A stretch of 64,000 nt of DNA from Bacillus_I endophytica_A. Its GTDB lineage: Bacteria; Bacillota; Bacilli; Bacillales; Bacillaceae_H. The notes below the pieces were generated by a model. The model had not been told where the DNA came from, did not search any database, and saw only the letters and a program-made list of their open reading frames with translations. Below are positions 17,612-25,415 of this stretch, piece by piece (the first letter of the stretch is position 1; the number at the start of each line of letters is the position of its first letter). A program made the position numbers and the translations under genes. The DNA lies in the NCBI RefSeq assembly GCF_026790145.1, contig NZ_JALAMS010000001.1, forward strand, positions 310,001 to 374,000, read 5' to 3'.

Positions 17612-18967
17612 CTACATTTCACAACCTAGCGCATGAATAACATGACAAGTACACTTAATCCCATTTAAAAAGTAATCAATGCCAATATTTTCATTTGGAG
17701 AATGATTACGCTGATCAAAATTAGCATAAGGAACAATAATGGAAGGAGTTTTTAGAATTTTTGTCCAAACATAATCAGGAAGTGAACCACCCAAACTTGG
17801 TTGAATAAGAGGTTCTTTTTTATAAGCTCTTTCCATTGCTTTGGCAATTACTTTTACTTTTTTCAAATTTGCTGGAGTTCTGGAAGGAAGCATAGAGCCT
17901 AACATGTTTACTTCAATACTTGGATCAACGTTATGAACATGATGGACAATTTTTTCATAAATATCTGCCGGGTCTTGATCAACAACAAGACGAATATCCA
18001 TTTTCACTGTCGCATGGGAGGGAATAATGGTTTTTATCCCATCTCCTCCATATCCACTCGCAATACCACCAATATTAAAAGTCGGTTCCATTGTTAACTT
18101 ATGATAATAAGTTACGCCATCCATATTCAAATCAGTATACCCAAGCTTACTAGCTATATCTTCCTTATCAAAAGGCAGCTTTTGCAGAAGTTCTTTTTCT
18201 TGTTGAGATGGTGCAATAATGTTGTCGTAAAAACCCTTAATAAGAACCTTTCCACCGCTGTTTCTCATCGTTTTGAGGACGTCAATCAATTTCCAACTTG
18301 GATTTGGAACAATGTTTCCAGCGTTCCCTGAGTGATTATCCCAATCAGCTCCATATGCCTTCATTTCAATAGCAAGAGCTCCACGTACTCCTAATAGCAT
18401 AAGAGGAGAACCACTGCTATGGGAAGACCCATCTGAAGTGTAAACAAGATCTGCTTTCAAGAGATCTTGGTGTGCTTCTACAAAAGAAGCAAGATTAGGG
18501 CTTCCTTTTTCTTCTTCTCCTTCAAAAACCAATTTTAGGTTAATAGGAAGCTGTGAGAAATGCTCTTTATATGTTTTGATAGCCATAAGCTGAGCAATTA
18601 GTTGTCCTTTATTATCTCCTGCTCCACGTGCGAAAATTTTCCCTTCTCGTATTGTTGGCTCGAATGGGGAAGACTCCCATTTATAAAGCGGTTCTGGAGG
18701 TTGTACATCATAGTGACCATAAATAAGCAAAGTAAAAGCATTAGGATCTGTTATTATTTCTCCATATACAACGGGATGTCCATCTGTTTCAATAAGGCGA
18801 GTATGGATTCCGATGTCATGCATCATATTTCGCAGAAGTTCGGCGCATTCAGTAATTCCGATGTTTTGTGTACTAATGCTTTCTTGACGAAGAAGTGTAA
18901 AGAGATATTGTAGATACTCCTTTTCTTTTGTTTCAACTATTTTTTCTAAGGTGTTTAGTTCATCCAT
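17612..18967 (-). CDS. M20-family dipeptidase
   Basis: Zinc-dependent exopeptidase of the ArgE/DapE/carnosinase type, predicted cytoplasmic. Metal-binding motifs visible: YGHYDVQPPEP (His and the metal-proximal Asp), ARGAGDNKGQ (bridging Asp), FEGEEEKGSPN (general-base Glu pair) and a C-terminal RNHSPNENI (His). There are 451 residues with a lid domain. It lies 15 bp downstream of a membrane transporter gene in the same orientation, so peptide import followed by cleavage is a reasonable inference. A substrate cannot be named. Confidence 0.88.
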   Translation of the reverse strand: MDELNTLEKIVETKEKEYLQYLFTLLRQESISTQNIGITECAELLRNMMHDIGIHTRLIETDGHPVVYGEIITDPNAFTLLIYGHYDVQPPEPLYKWESSPFEPTIREGKIFARGAGDNKGQLIAQLMAIKTYKEHFSQLPINLKLVFEGEEEKGSPNLASFVEAHQDLLKADLVYTSDGSSHSSGSPLMLLGVRGALAIEMKAYGADWDNHSGNAGNIVPNPSWKLIDVLKTMRNSGGKVLIKGFYDNIIAPSQQEKELLQKLPFDKEDIASKLGYTDLNMDGVTYYHKLTMEPTFNIGGIASGYGGDGIKTIIPSHATVKMDIRLVVDQDPADIYEKIVHHVHNVDPSIEVNMLGSMLPSRTPANLKKVKVIAKAMERAYKKEPLIQPSLGGSLPDYVWTKILKTPSIIVPYANFDQRNHSPNENIGIDYFLNGIKCTCHVIHALGCEM

Positions 18968-18982
18968 TCTTTTTCTCTCCTT

Positions 18983-20167
18983 TTATAATGTTTGAATTAA
19001 AAAGCTTGCAATGATAACTGATGCGACTGTAACAGTTGTAAAACCACCGATAAGCATTGGAGGAGAGAGTGCATCTAATAAGAACTTTTCCTCTTCATCT
19101 GTACGTCCAAGACTCCGACTTACTTCTTGACATAAAATGTAATCAGAAGGAAATCCAAACATAGCAGTGAGAGCCAGGGCCATTCCTTGATAAGGGTTTA
19201 CTTTAAGCAGCTTTGAACAGAGAAAACTTCCGATAAGAATCCCGATTAAGCCTAAAATGATAATGGTTAGAATTTGTGGAATGAAATTTATGAATGTTTG
19301 CAGGCTAACTTCACTCATAGAGTCAATAACAATAAAAATAGCTCCTATCATGGCCACACTAGAGGCTTTAGCATTATCCATAATATTCTGTTCGAAGAAT
19401 CCAATCCGTGCTCCGATAATCCCAATTAATAAACACCATACCGTGTTATGAAGGCCCGTAAAACTTTCTAATAAAATAGCAAGAGCTCCTCCAACGAAAA
19501 GTTTAAAAAGAAGAATGTTTGCTGTATTAAATTTAGATTTTGGAGATGAGATATTTGAGCTATGATGATGCTCTGTTTTTTGTACAGGTGCTTCTAATGC
19601 TACTGCTATTTCTCCATTTTGAGAAAATTCATCTCTTAAAATAAGAGCATATTTCCGTAAAAATAGAGTTGCTACCGGAATGCCAAAAAGCTTGTGGATG
19701 GCTAAGATAAGAGCAGGAATAGCTACTAAGTAACCGAATCCTTGTTCCTTTAATTCAGTTGACGTAATAATGAAAGCAACGATTCCCCCAACAAGTGGAC
19801 CAACTCCTGAAACTGCTGTTTCATAACCAAATATAAGTGTACTAATCGGAATGACGAGTAACACGGCAAAGAAGATGCCGCTTAATGCAATAAGGACGGC
19901 TTTATATTGTCTAAACATCATTTTTAATGGAATGAGTGTTCCTAAATGAACAACAAGTGGGGTAACAAGTAAAAATCCAATTTGGTTAAATGATGAAGTA
20001 TCTACAATGTCTTTTGGAAGTACACCAGTCCAGATAAGAATTAAAAATCCAATAAGTGTAACAAGAAGCATAGGAATTTTTGCTTTTGTTACAATCGACA
20101 CAACTTCTCCTAGTGCAATTAGAGCAAGGATAAACATTGTCGCAATTACTGGCTCCTGAATGGCCAT
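18983..20167 (-). CDS. polytopic membrane protein, probable transporter
   Basis: A 394-residue protein with about 11 predicted helices and a hydrophilic His/Ser-rich loop near residues 195-215 between two halves. The layout resembles GltS/2-hydroxycarboxylate-type secondary transporters with inverted halves, but I do not recognise the exact family. AGAGGAGG precedes ATG 20167. It forms an operon with the downstream M20 dipeptidase. The substrate might be a peptide or amino acid derivative (inference). Confidence 0.7.
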   Translation of the reverse strand: MAIQEPVIATMFILALIALGEVVSIVTKAKIPMLLVTLIGFLILIWTGVLPKDIVDTSSFNQIGFLLVTPLVVHLGTLIPLKMMFRQYKAVLIALSGIFFAVLLVIPISTLIFGYETAVSGVGPLVGGIVAFIITSTELKEQGFGYLVAIPALILAIHKLFGIPVATLFLRKYALILRDEFSQNGEIAVALEAPVQKTEHHHSSNISSPKSKFNTANILLFKLFVGGALAILLESFTGLHNTVWCLLIGIIGARIGFFEQNIMDNAKASSVAMIGAIFIVIDSMSEVSLQTFINFIPQILTIIILGLIGILIGSFLCSKLLKVNPYQGMALALTAMFGFPSDYILCQEVSRSLGRTDEEEKFLLDALSPPMLIGGFTTVTVASVIIASFLIQTL

Positions 20168-20269
20168 TTCATTGCCTCCTCTAAAGGTTATTTTCTACTA
20201 AACATCATGTTTTATAATATATTGAAAGTAGTAAAGGTAGGTATGTAAGGGGAGTAGGTGCAGAAACAA

Positions 20270-20300
20270 AGGGAAAGGAAAAGAAAAAATTCCATTCCCT
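20270..20300 (-). terminator. probable terminator after kynB
   Basis: AGGGAAAGGAA / TTCCATTCCCT pair with one mismatch over a 9-nt loop; on the - strand a modest T-rich tail follows. Confidence 0.55.
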
Positions 20301-20314
20301 ATCTCTTTAGAACT

Positions 20315-20926
20315 CTACTTTTTCTCTTTTTTTAATAGGGCACGCACAGGACTACCGTCTCCTTCTACAAGAGGAAGGGGAAGAGCGATAAGCTGATAGT
20401 GTCCGGAAGGAATATCATCCATTATCAGTCCTTCTAAAATATGAATACCGGAGCTTGCTAACTTATGGTGATTAGGCAGTGTTTTACTTTCCATGTGATC
20501 AACAGAAGGCAAGTCAAAACCAATAAGAAGTACTCCTATACTAGCAAGATAGTCAATGGCTTCTGACTCAAGCGTTGGAATTTCTTCTGGATAGACAGTA
20601 CGATTCTGCCATGCATCAGTACGTATTAGGAGTCGTGTTACATTATCTAAATTTAATTTTTCTAATTCTTCTTTTTGGATTAATTGCCGATTTGGTAAGT
20701 GAACAACAACTGCAGAACCAATATATAAGTTAATGTCTAAATCAATTACTTTTTTCCCTTCATTATCAAAATGAAAAGGTGCATCAATATGAGTGCTCAA
20801 GGTGAGTTTGCCGATATTAACAGACCCACTTTCTTCTTTTGATACATCCACTTCATATGAAAAAGGGGTATCTCCTGGCCATACAGCTATATTGTTATCA
20901 AGTCGCTGTGAAACATCTATCCACAT
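20315..20926 (-). CDS. kynB: kynurenine formamidase (arylformamidase)
   Basis: Hydrolyses N-formylkynurenine to kynurenine and formate. It is a cyclase-family metalloenzyme with the metal motif HIDAPFHF (HxDxPxH) near residue 55. ATG 20926 is chosen because GGAGG lies 7 nt upstream; it gives 203 residues, the family size. An in-frame extension upstream would overlap kynA and lacks a ribosome site. It is the last gene of kynU-kynA-kynB, with a 17-bp gap after the kynA stop. Confidence 0.93.
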   Translation of the reverse strand: MWIDVSQRLDNNIAVWPGDTPFSYEVDVSKEESGSVNIGKLTLSTHIDAPFHFDNEGKKVIDLDINLYIGSAVVVHLPNRQLIQKEELEKLNLDNVTRLLIRTDAWQNRTVYPEEIPTLESEAIDYLASIGVLLIGFDLPSVDHMESKTLPNHHKLASSGIHILEGLIMDDIPSGHYQLIALPLPLVEGDGSPVRALLKKEKK

Positions 20927-20943
20927 CACAATTCCTCCATCTT

Positions 20944-21783
20944 CTAAATTTTTGTGCGAAGGCTCCACAGTTCAGGGAAGAAATGCTGATCAAGTGCTCT
21001 TTTTAAGTACGTTACCCCAGAAGACCCTCCTGTTCCAGTTTTATGACCGATAATTCTCTCAACTGTTGTCACATGATTGAAGCGCCACAATTGCTGTTGA
21101 CTTCCAATGTCAACAAGCTTTTCAGCTAGCTCATATAAATCCCAATATTGGTTAACATTGCGATAAACTTCAAGCCAAGCCAATTCGATGCTTTCATTTG
21201 GCTCATATTGTTCGGAATAGTCTCTGTTCAGACATTGCTCGTCAATTGGTAAGCCACGCCTAGACATAGCTTTGACTGTTTCATCATATATACTTGGCTC
21301 ACGAAGTGCTTGCTGCATTTGATTGAAAAGATTTTTATCATGTTTGTAGACAACTAGAGTATGAGCATTTTTGTTTCCTAAAGAAAATTCAATAAGACGA
21401 TTTTGGTACGACTGAAACCCAGAAGACTTTCCAAGGTCGTCTCTAAATTCCATATATTCAGCAGGCGTTAAAGTTGAAAGGATGTTCCAAGATTGAATGA
21501 GCTGTTGTTGAATACGAGAAACCCGAGAAAGCATTTTGAAAGAAGCTTCTAAATTATCATTGCGTATACAGCTAATAGCGGCCTTCACTTCATGCAAAAT
21601 AAGCTTCATCCATAGTTCACTTGTCTGATGAATAATAATAAATAACATTTCATCATGATGACCAGAAAGTCTTTGCTGACTATCTAAGATTTTATGAAGA
21701 TGAAGATAGTCACCATAAGACATTTCCTTTTGAAAGTCAGTTTGAATATTTTGCTCTGGGCGAGAATTGTTTTTTGACGTCAT
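20944..21783 (-). CDS. kynA: tryptophan 2,3-dioxygenase
   Basis: Haem enzyme that opens the indole ring of L-tryptophan to N-formylkynurenine, the first step of the pathway. Conserved blocks are MSYGDYLHL, HHDEMLFIIIHQTSELWMKL (distal His and substrate contacts) and IGHKTGTGGSSG near the C-terminus (proximal His in VTTVERIIGH). ATG 21783 is chosen (GGAGG about 10 nt upstream), giving 279 residues as in B. cereus. It is cotranscribed between kynU and kynB. Confidence 0.95.
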   Translation of the reverse strand: MTSKNNSRPEQNIQTDFQKEMSYGDYLHLHKILDSQQRLSGHHDEMLFIIIHQTSELWMKLILHEVKAAISCIRNDNLEASFKMLSRVSRIQQQLIQSWNILSTLTPAEYMEFRDDLGKSSGFQSYQNRLIEFSLGNKNAHTLVVYKHDKNLFNQMQQALREPSIYDETVKAMSRRGLPIDEQCLNRDYSEQYEPNESIELAWLEVYRNVNQYWDLYELAEKLVDIGSQQQLWRFNHVTTVERIIGHKTGTGGSSGVTYLKRALDQHFFPELWSLRTKI

Positions 21784-21819
21784 ATTTTTCATTCCTCCTA
21801 TGAAATTTAGCAATTGATA

Positions 21820-23106
21820 TTAAGCAATAATTTCACGTTCATTTTTATATTGTTTATAATGCTCTTTTTGCATAATTTCTTTTAATGTTTGAACAACATT
21901 CCATATTTCTTCATAGGAGGTATAGAGCGAAACAGGAGCAAGACGAATGATATTTGGTGACCTAAAGTCAGGTATGATGCTGTATTCTTTAAGGGATTTA
22001 CAAATGCGAGCGGCTTCTTTATGCTCAAGGCTTAGATGACCTCCGCGTTCATTGGCATTTTCAGGACTTCCGATAGTAAAAGAAAAAGGTGATAAATAAT
22101 AGTTTACAAGTTTGATAAGATAGTCTGTCATGGCTACAGACTTATCACGAATCTTTTCAATGCCAGCTTCATGAAAGATTTCAAGAGACCCAATTAAAGG
22201 GGCGAGGCTTAGCAGGTGAGGAGTGCCAATCTGGTAAGCACTAGCTGTGTCAGCAGGTGTCAATGTATGCTCCATATCAAACTGTTTTTCTTTACTAGAA
22301 CTAAACCAACCAGCAAGACCTGGAGAAGTGCCAAGATGTTTATGATTTACATATAAACCTCCAACAGCTCCTGGTCCGCCATTAAGATGTTTATAATTAC
22401 ACCAATAGGCAAAATCAATGTCCCATTTATTGAAAAGGTGAGGGATAGCACCAATAGAATGACAAGCATCAAAGCCAACTAAAATGCCGCGTTTATGAGC
22501 TTCTTTTGTTAATGTCTCCATATCTAGAATTTGGCCGCTTCGATATAGGACAGTAGGGAGGATCATAATAGCAATATCTTCAGTCATCAATTCGATAATG
22601 TCTTCCGTATATAAAAAGCGACCGTCTCTGCTTTTTACTCTAATAAGATGTGTTTCAGGGTCATAACCATGTGTATGCAGTTGACTTTGAATAGCGTAAA
22701 TATCGGAAGGGAAATTAAGTTCATCAGCTAAGATTTTAGTTCGTGTTCCTTTTGGGTGATAAAATGTAGAGAGCAACTGATGAAGGTTAACGGTTGTTGA
22801 GCCTGTTACAATCACTTCTTCAGCAGAGGCACCTATGAGTGGAGCCAGTTTTTCACCGAGGTTTTCTGATAACGTAAACCAAGGATGCTTGCCTGATGAC
22901 CAACCATCAATTCCTAAGTTCTTCCAATCATCAACAACTTCCAAAAGAGTTCTCTCAGCTCTTTTAGAGAGAAGTCCTAATGAATTTCCATCCATATAAA
23001 TGGAGTCTTCCTTCAAATAGAATTCTTGTCTAAAAGAAGCTAGAATATCCTGTTCGTCAAGATTTTTAGCATATTCGAGTGTGGGTTGAAACGAAGAGAA
23101 AGGCAT
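21820..23106 (-). CDS. kynU: kynureninase
   Basis: PLP-dependent hydrolase converting kynurenine to anthranilate and alanine. The 428 residues are full length. The Schiff-base lysine is Lys239 in YWCNYKHLNGGPGAVG; GFDACHSIGA carries the PLP-pyridine aspartate, and VTGSTTVNLHQ binds phosphate. AAGGAG lies about 10 nt before the ATG. First gene of the kyn operon, with a strong promoter and operator-like dyad upstream and a divergent TetR regulator. Confidence 0.96.
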   Translation of the reverse strand: MPFSSFQPTLEYAKNLDEQDILASFRQEFYLKEDSIYMDGNSLGLLSKRAERTLLEVVDDWKNLGIDGWSSGKHPWFTLSENLGEKLAPLIGASAEEVIVTGSTTVNLHQLLSTFYHPKGTRTKILADELNFPSDIYAIQSQLHTHGYDPETHLIRVKSRDGRFLYTEDIIELMTEDIAIMILPTVLYRSGQILDMETLTKEAHKRGILVGFDACHSIGAIPHLFNKWDIDFAYWCNYKHLNGGPGAVGGLYVNHKHLGTSPGLAGWFSSSKEKQFDMEHTLTPADTASAYQIGTPHLLSLAPLIGSLEIFHEAGIEKIRDKSVAMTDYLIKLVNYYLSPFSFTIGSPENANERGGHLSLEHKEAARICKSLKEYSIIPDFRSPNIIRLAPVSLYTSYEEIWNVVQTLKEIMQKEHYKQYKNEREIIA

Positions 23107-23141
23107 GATTAATCAATCTCCTTGCTACATTATTTTTAGAA

Positions 23142-23170
23142 ATCATATCAACAATATGACATGATGTCAA
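23142..23170 (-). promoter_or_regulatory. sigma-A promoter of kynUAB with overlapping dyad
   Basis: On the - strand TTGACA (23170-23165) and TATGAT (23147-23142) are exactly 17 bp apart. The 13-bp dyad TGACATGATGTCA (23157-23169) overlaps the -35 and the start of the spacer, a position where a bound repressor would exclude polymerase. Confidence 0.85.
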
Positions 23171-23173
23171 TTT

Positions 23174-23188
23174 AATTTTCGGAATATT
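23174..23188 (+). promoter_or_regulatory. candidate CodY box between kynU and tetR
   Basis: AATTTTCGGAATATT matches the CodY consensus AATTTTCWGAAAATT at 13 of 15 positions. It lies just upstream of the kyn -35 and in the tetR leader, within a larger imperfect dyad CGGAAT...ATTTCCG (23180-23201) that may instead be a TetR operator. Confidence 0.4.
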
Positions 23189-23265
23189 TATTTTATTTCC
23201 GAGCTTCCTATACTTTTCTTTTATTTGTGAAACTTATATGCTAATAGAAAGAGGAGGAAAATGCG

Positions 23266-23898
23266 ATGAAAGAGCATGAAATAGAAGATAAGCGTCATCT
23301 TCGATCGCTTGTTACACGCCGAAAAATTTTAGAAGCGTCAAGATATATATTTTTGCAGGAAGGATTTCAAAAAACGACGATTTCACAAGTAATAAAAAAA
23401 GCAAAAGTAGGATATGGAACAGCATACGTTCATTTTAATGGAAAAGAAGCGTTACTTTCTGTGTTAATGGAGGAAGTAATGAATCAATTTTATGAGATTG
23501 CAGAAATGCCTTTTTTTCCAAAAACAAAACAAGAAGCTAAAGAAATTATCGAAAAACAAGCATATCGTTTTCTCAAGATGGCTGAAACAGAGCGGGAGAT
23601 TATGAGGGTTTTTCAAGAAGCCATTGGTATGTCAGATGTTATTGCACATCAGTGGAAAGATATCCGAGAACAGTTTATTGCACGTATATCAAAAGACATT
23701 CTTTACGTTCAGGAACATCATTTAGCAAGAGGTGATGTGAAGGCACATATTGTGGCAAAAGGATGGTTTTTTATGAATGAAATGTATTTATGGGAAATTG
23801 TTCAAAATGAACATGATGGAAGTGTGGAAGAAATTTCACGAACTATTGCTTCTTTATATGTTGATGGTCTATACGGTGAAGAGGAGGAAAAGAAATGA
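23266..23898 (+). CDS. TetR-family transcriptional regulator
   Basis: N-terminal TetR HTH (about 14-60; TRRKILEASRYIFLQEGFQKTTISQVIKKAKVGYGTAYVHF) and an all-helical ligand domain, 210 residues. AGGAGG precedes the ATG. It is divergent from kynUAB with dyads in the shared 159-bp gap, so control of kyn by a pathway intermediate is a plausible inference. It overlaps the next gene by 4 bp (ATGA), showing cotranslation. Confidence 0.88.
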   Translation: MKEHEIEDKRHLRSLVTRRKILEASRYIFLQEGFQKTTISQVIKKAKVGYGTAYVHFNGKEALLSVLMEEVMNQFYEIAEMPFFPKTKQEAKEIIEKQAYRFLKMAETEREIMRVFQEAIGMSDVIAHQWKDIREQFIARISKDILYVQEHHLARGDVKAHIVAKGWFFMNEMYLWEIVQNEHDGSVEEISRTIASLYVDGLYGEEEEKK

Positions 23899-24413
23899 AC
23901 ATTAGTCAAAAAGTGATAAAAGAAAGAAAAAGAGAAGTAATAGAAGCGATCTTAGACATGAAACAAAAAGAAGTTCATCGGATTCGCGCTCGAATCCCTA
24001 TAGAATATGCATCAGAATTTTGTCTTTATAGAGCATCTAAAAAGCAATTTCATGATGAACTAGATGCTTATATTACACTTTGGGTGCAAATGTTGTACGA
24101 TGATGAAGAATGGACATATAAGATAGATGAAGAGGTTGCAAATGGAATTTATACATACTGGATTCAAAACAAAATGAAAGACTATACCTTTCAAAGACTA
24201 GATGTAAAAGAAGTAAAAGAGTATATTTTAGGTGGAGCAGCAGTGATGATCAGAAGTGAAAATATAGAATATGAATATGGAAGGCTCTCTCCCTCTTTTA
24301 GGCTAAATGGGCCCATTATTTCCTCATTAGAACTTCGCTATATGAAGAGCTATGCAGGATATAGAGAAATCTTTTTTGAGTCAGAACAAGAGTACGGGCT
24401 TTTTGTAGAATAA
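23895..24413 (+). CDS. hypothetical protein coupled to TetR
   Basis: A 172-residue soluble protein of unrecognised family. It is basic at the start (KVIKERKREVIEAIL) and acidic in the middle, with no membrane helix or signal. Its ATG overlaps the TetR stop (ATGA) with GAGGAGGAA just upstream, so it is made with the regulator. It may modulate the regulator or be a target of it; nothing in the sequence decides. Its 3' end forms one arm of the terminator. Confidence 0.75.
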   Translation: MNISQKVIKERKREVIEAILDMKQKEVHRIRARIPIEYASEFCLYRASKKQFHDELDAYITLWVQMLYDDEEWTYKIDEEVANGIYTYWIQNKMKDYTFQRLDVKEVKEYILGGAAVMIRSENIEYEYGRLSPSFRLNGPIISSLELRYMKSYAGYREIFFESEQEYGLFVE

Positions 24414-24429
24414 AAAGACCTGTACTCTT
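24388..24429. terminator. bidirectional terminator overlapping a coding end
   Basis: AAGAGTAC-GGGCTTTTT pairs with AAAAAGACC-TGTACTCTT with two mismatches. The 5' arm lies inside the hypothetical gene; the convergent sigma-factor gene ends at 24436. Confidence 0.75.
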
Positions 24430-24435
24430 ATTTTA

Positions 24436-24924
24436 TTATTTTTTATATTTATTTCGAAGCTTTCTTTTGGCAAGCTTTCCCCACGTTTTTACAGTTTGAG
24501 GGGAAACATTATAGCGGGATGCAATATCTTCAAAGCTCCTATCGTTTATAATCCTCTCTTCAACATAAACTTTCTCACGCGGGGTTAGGCATGTACAGTA
24601 TTCGGCAAGGAGAAGTTTTTGAAGAATCTGATCTTGAGCAGGTTCTGCTATCAGTTCTAGAGTATCGTGTTCCATTTGGACGCTTCGCTGTAGAAAGAGG
24701 CTTTGTTTATAAAGTATCTTTAACACTTCACCGCGTATTGTCTTGTAAGCAAATGTTGTGAAAGTTCCTTTGTTTTCTTCAAATCGATTTGCTGCATACC
24801 AAAGGCCGATAAGAGCAGTTTGATAATATTCTTCATAATCTAATTTGATGTGTAACTTGTGTAAAATGGAATGAATCATTGAATCATATTCTGCTTTTAA
24901 TGCTTCGAATTCATTGTTCTCCAC
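24436..24924 (-). CDS. orphan sigma-70 family factor
   Basis: A 162-residue sigma factor with region 2 (about 28-72; YYQTALIGLWYAANRFEENKGTFTTFAYKTIRGEVL) and region 4 (about 108-160; LTPREKVYVEERIINDRSFEDIASRYNVSPQTVKTW) but no region 3. This is the size of ECF-like or SigO/ComX-type factors. It starts at GTG with AAGGAG 7 nt upstream. No anti-sigma gene is adjacent. A perfect 16-bp palindrome lies just upstream of the ribosome site. Regulon unknown. Confidence 0.8.
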   Translation of the reverse strand: MENNEFEALKAEYDSMIHSILHKLHIKLDYEEYYQTALIGLWYAANRFEENKGTFTTFAYKTIRGEVLKILYKQSLFLQRSVQMEHDTLELIAEPAQDQILQKLLLAEYCTCLTPREKVYVEERIINDRSFEDIASRYNVSPQTVKTWGKLAKRKLRNKYKK

Positions 24925-24940
24925 TGCTAAACTCCTTCAG

Positions 24941-24956
24941 TGCAAAAGCTTTTGCA
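24941..24956. repeat. 16-bp perfect palindrome upstream of the sigma-factor gene
   Basis: TGCAAAAGCTTTTGCA is a complete palindrome 17 bp upstream of the GTG and directly before the AAGGAG. It could be an operator, an autoregulatory site or an mRNA hairpin controlling translation. Confidence 0.6.
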
Positions 24957-25128
24957 TATATTGCCGCGGTAATTTCACTGTACATAATAAAAGACGAAAA
25001 AGCTAAAAAGCTAAAAAAATGTTAAAAATGTTATCTACAAGAACAAAATTAGGTAATAATCACGTACATTAAAAGCCTAAAATGAAGAGAATGATATGAA
25101 ATTTTCTTTGTGCTGAAAAAATTTATCC

Positions 25129-25157
25129 TTTACTTTGAAAGCGTTTTCAAATATAAT
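25129..25157 (+). promoter_or_regulatory. sigma-A promoter with perfect cre site in the spacer
   Basis: TTTACT (25129-25134) and TATAAT (25152-25157) are 17 bp apart. The spacer contains TGAAAGCGTTTTCA (25136-25149), an exact match to the cre consensus, so CcpA should repress this promoter when preferred carbon is present. Confidence 0.85.
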
Positions 25158-25163
25158 GGTTAT

Positions 25164-25341
25164 AGGTTGGGTAGCATGCGTGGCTACCATGGCATATGGC
25201 GAAGGCGGGGCCAATGCACAAGTTAGACATAAGAAAATCTTCTGATTATTGCCTACACTCAGTAACACTGCAGGTTTAAACCTTCTCATTTCTCACGGAA
25301 GAGTCCTCTGTTAATGCTCAGCAGAGGGCTTTTCTTTATTG
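25164..25341 (+). ncRNA. structured leader or small RNA of unknown class, ending in a terminator
   Basis: From the expected start at about 25164 the RNA can form GGTAGC/GCTACC (25170-25188), a GCAT-GGC/GCC-ATGC hairpin (about 25192-25215), CAGT-aac-ACTG inside a CCT/AGG stem (about 25250-25274), GGTTTAAACC, and finally a 9-bp terminator AGTCCTCTG/CAGAGGGCT (25302-25330) with a T-rich tail. No frame on either strand has a convincing ribosome site. It matches no riboswitch class I can recall (SAM, TPP, lysine, purine, c-di-AMP, c-di-GMP, Mn, THF, ZTP were considered). It is either an attenuating leader for the K+ channel 75 bp downstream or a free CcpA-controlled small RNA. Confidence 0.6.
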
Positions 25342-25415
25342 TCTAAAACTGCTGTTTTGTATAAAAAAAGAAAAGGAGGAAAAGATATAAAAAAAGAATA
25401 TAGTTGAGGATGTAT

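Noticed and set aside
25077..25289. Open frame of 70 codons on the - strand over the structured RNA
   Set aside because: No ribosome site, atypical residue composition, and it runs antisense through a promoter and hairpins.
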